A model generated the notes under the pieces. That model was not told where the DNA came from and searched no databases. It worked only from the letters and a program-made list of their open reading frames with translations. The position numbers and the translations under genes are program-made. A stretch of DNA of 8,490 nucleotides from an uncultured Campylobacter sp. Lineage in GTDB: Bacteria > Campylobacterota > Campylobacteria > Campylobacterales > Campylobacteraceae. Below, piece by piece: positions 6,939 through 8,490 of this stretch (within the stretch, counting starts at the first letter, position 1; each line of letters starts with the position of its first letter). Where the stretch lies: contig NZ_CALKTQ010000131.1 in the NCBI RefSeq assembly GCF_937997465.1, positions 1 through 8,490 on the forward strand. Direction: 5' to 3'.

Positions 6939-7221
6939 GCAAATTTAACGCGCAAATTTCAAAATTCGGACGCCAAATTTTCGCGGATTTCGGATATTTT
7001 CAAATTTGACGGCAAAATGCGCTAAATTTATTAGATTTTACAACCGCAAATTTCAATCCATACTTTCAGCAATCAAATTTAAAATTTCCAAACTACAATA
7101 CAAATTCGCCACAACGCTGTGCAATATCGTCAAATTTAACGTCAATCAAAGCACGGACGCCTTACGCCAAACAAACCGCACTACCCTCCGCGCAATAAAT
7201 GTATAGCGTCAAATTTTAGAG

Positions 7222-7293
7222 TTTTGCGGTGCGGGTCTTAGCAAGTAAAATTTGCAAATTTGAACGCAAAAGCAAAGATAAGATACCGCAAAA
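7222..7293. repeat. Imperfect long hairpin in the spacer
   Basis: TTTTGCGGT (7222-7230) pairs perfectly with ACCGCAAAA (7285-7293). Beyond an asymmetric bulge, TCTTA (7236-7240) pairs with TAAGA (7279-7283). The loop of about 38 bases contains two AAATTT words. Either strand could fold; no T-run makes it a terminator. Confidence 0.35.
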
Positions 7294-7469
7294 ACGATAA
7301 GCTCGCAACGCTAATGCAAAGTAGTCACTCAGTAAATTTTAGCGGCGATAAAACGCGAAGTTTCCCAAGCTAAATTTAACTCTTCCACTGCTTCGCACTG
7401 CAAATTTGCTGCCCCTGAAAAGCGACCTCAAGCGCAGCGAAACTGCACAAAATCTCTCTCAAAACGAGC

Positions 7470-7563
7470 CGCAGTATAAAAGCTAAAATTAAGCAAAAAA
7501 GCGCCAAATGAACAACGCATGCATACAGCAATAAACGATATTTCGACGCAGTAAAAGCTAAAA
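7470..7563. repeat. Imperfect direct repeat, two short copies
   Basis: CGCAGTATAAAAGCTAAAA (7470-7488) recurs as CGCAGTAAAAGCTAAAA (7547-7563); the only difference is a TA dinucleotide. The copies are 58 bases apart, next to the end of the sulfurylase homologue. They may be left from a local duplication; no function is apparent. Confidence 0.4.
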
Positions 7564-7569
7564 GCAAAT

Positions 7570-8490
7570 TTAAGTCAGCGACGTCGTCTGATAAAGCTTC
7601 ATCAAATTTTCGTAAAACTCCCTCTCCGTCTGCTTTTCGAGCAGTCCGTTGCTAGGAAAAAGATCGTCGCAAAGCTTTTGGATATTTTCAAATCGGTTCG
7701 GGAAAAGCTCGCTCAGTATCATCGCCGAGATGTCGCGCCGCATGAGGATTGCAGGCGGCAAGATACCCGCTAGCAGCAGCGTTTTTAGCGTCTGGGCGTG
7801 GTATTTGATATGGTGATGTTGGCCGTGCGGGCAGGTCTTGGTGCTAACTAGCGTCTTGCACTCGTCGCAGTAGACGAGCTCTGGCAGCACGACGATATCT
7901 AAATTTAGATCGTTTTTGTAGCGTTCTAGCACCGTGTGAGCGACGTTGTGATCGTAAAACATCCCGATACCGGCGTGATTTTGCCCGACTATGAGCTTAT
8001 GGGCGCCCAGCCTATGCGCCGCGATGCACTCTAGCGTCGGGTTTAGGTGCGAACTAAAGAGATTTGAGTTCTCAAAAGGCACGATGATCAGGCGGTTTTT
8101 GGGGACGTAGTTTTGGATGAAGTATTCCAGCACGCTTTTTTTGAGAGAAAAGCTCATCATCTCGTCCGCGCCGTGGCTTTTTAGTAAAAACAAAAGCACC
8201 AGATCGGAGCTATCTATCGTCATCCTAATCAGGCGCTCGTGCGCGCGGTTAAATGGCTCCGCAGTTAGCATGATCGCCGAGATTTTGCGGACGTTTTGCT
8301 CCCTTTTGACCTCTTCGATCAGCTTTCTTACCTCGGCTAGCTTGTCGTCGCAGATTTTTATCTCGCCGCTTACGGCCAGTTCGCCGCTTTGGCTTTGCTG
8401 TGCGGGCGCAGCTTCGTTAGCGCGAAAGATATTTTGCGAGCTTTTTTCGGCGTTAAATTTAAAAACCTCGCCGACCTCGATATATCCCAC
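7570..8490 (-). CDS. Divergent ATP sulfurylase (sulfate adenylyltransferase) homologue, 5' partial
   Basis: The 306 codons in the window reach the right edge without a supported start; the GTG at the very edge is probably not the start, since full-length relatives are nearer 390 residues. The fold is that of bacterial ATP sulfurylase, which makes APS from ATP and sulfate. TAEPFNRAHE (76-85 of the fragment) aligns with the family's TRNPLHRAHE, VGQNHAG (168-174) with GRDHAG, and Cys208, Cys211, Cys220 and His222 with the zinc-binding-like YCxxC...KTCPHG segment. The C-terminus carries the ILPP and MRRDIS region. However, the TRN arginine and asparagine, the first histidine of HXXH, and the Arg and Asp of GRDHAG are replaced, so normal catalysis is doubtful. 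An Ala/Gln/Ser-rich linker lies at about 25-40. In C. jejuni, as I recall, the homologous gene also precedes pgpA. No other sulfate-assimilation gene is in the window. Confidence 0.8.
   Translation of the reverse strand: MGYIEVGEVFKFNAEKSSQNIFRANEAAPAQQSQSGELAVSGEIKICDDKLAEVRKLIEEVKREQNVRKISAIMLTAEPFNRAHERLIRMTIDSSDLVLLFLLKSHGADEMMSFSLKKSVLEYFIQNYVPKNRLIIVPFENSNLFSSHLNPTLECIAAHRLGAHKLIVGQNHAGIGMFYDHNVAHTVLERYKNDLNLDIVVLPELVYCDECKTLVSTKTCPHGQHHHIKYHAQTLKTLLLAGILPPAILMRRDISAMILSELFPNRFENIQKLCDDLFPSNGLLEKQTEREFYENLMKLYQTTSLT

Larger units (their letters stand above)
6891..7569. other. Long spacer between the sulfurylase homologue and pgpA, no convincing gene
   Basis: About 680 bases with no open frame that has a ribosome binding site, sensible composition or recognisable motifs. 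The region is marked by AAATTT: 17 copies between 6889 and 7571, eight of them packed into 6941-7087. It also holds a possible pgpA promoter at 6933-6938, a long imperfect hairpin at 7222-7293 and a short imperfect direct repeat near 7470 and 7547. No tRNA, insertion sequence or CRISPR repeat is visible. It could be a decayed gene, a regulatory leader for pgpA or host to a small RNA; the sequence does not decide. Confidence 0.7.

Noticed and set aside
7006..7206. Plus-strand 66-codon frame in the spacer
   Set aside because: No ribosome binding site; the product is Lys/Phe/Asn-rich largely because AAATTT words are being translated. No family resemblance.
7376..7567. Minus-strand 63-codon hydrophobic frame right after the sulfurylase homologue
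   Set aside because: It needs a TTG start with no Shine-Dalgarno sequence, and contains both copies of the short direct repeat. The hydrophobic stretch gives it a slight chance of being real, but not enough to call a gene.

Overview
The window looks like a chromosomal segment from a Campylobacter, most likely one of the moderately GC-rich oral species (C. showae / C. rectus / C. curvus group). The grounds are AT-rich spacers filled with the word AAATTT, TATAAT -10 boxes without clear -35 boxes, a fused system II cytochrome c assembly protein of the Campylobacterota type, and an ATP-sulfurylase-like gene followed by pgpA in the order I recall from C. jejuni. The species assignment is an inference from composition and gene content only.

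Layout. (1) 1-1746, minus strand: the first 582 codons of a Tat-exported molybdopterin oxidoreductase of the thiosulfate/polysulfide reductase family, running off the left edge. (2) 1747-2046: a divergent spacer with a promoter on each strand, a Fur-box-like site and an inverted repeat. (3) 2047-2610, plus: a small RBBP9/YdeN-type serine hydrolase. (4) 2696-5773, plus: a complete ccsBA gene with a TTG start, overlapped by one base (TAATG) by (5) 5773-6204, a small one-pass membrane protein of unknown function. (6) 6205-6374: a convergent spacer holding, on the minus strand, what looks like the last 36 codons of a Wzz-like chain-length regulator, plus an inverted repeat. (7) 6375-6872, minus: pgpA. 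(8) 6873-7569: a long spacer without a convincing gene, very rich in AAATTT. (9) 7570-8490, minus: a divergent ATP sulfurylase homologue cut by the right edge.

How the genes fit together. The reductase (periplasmic sulfur-compound respiration) and CcsBA (haem export and attachment to periplasmic c-type cytochromes) both serve anaerobic respiration, but they are divergent and separately transcribed, so this is a theme and not an operon. The small membrane protein coupled to ccsBA is the best candidate for a partner in cytochrome assembly. PgpA makes phosphatidylglycerol. The sulfurylase homologue has lost several substrate-contact residues and may not make APS at all.

I found no CRISPR array, tRNA, rRNA, insertion sequence or obvious defence system. 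The points most worth a second look are the degenerate sulfurylase, the Wzz-like remnant, the ccsBA-coupled small protein and the AAATTT-dense spacers.
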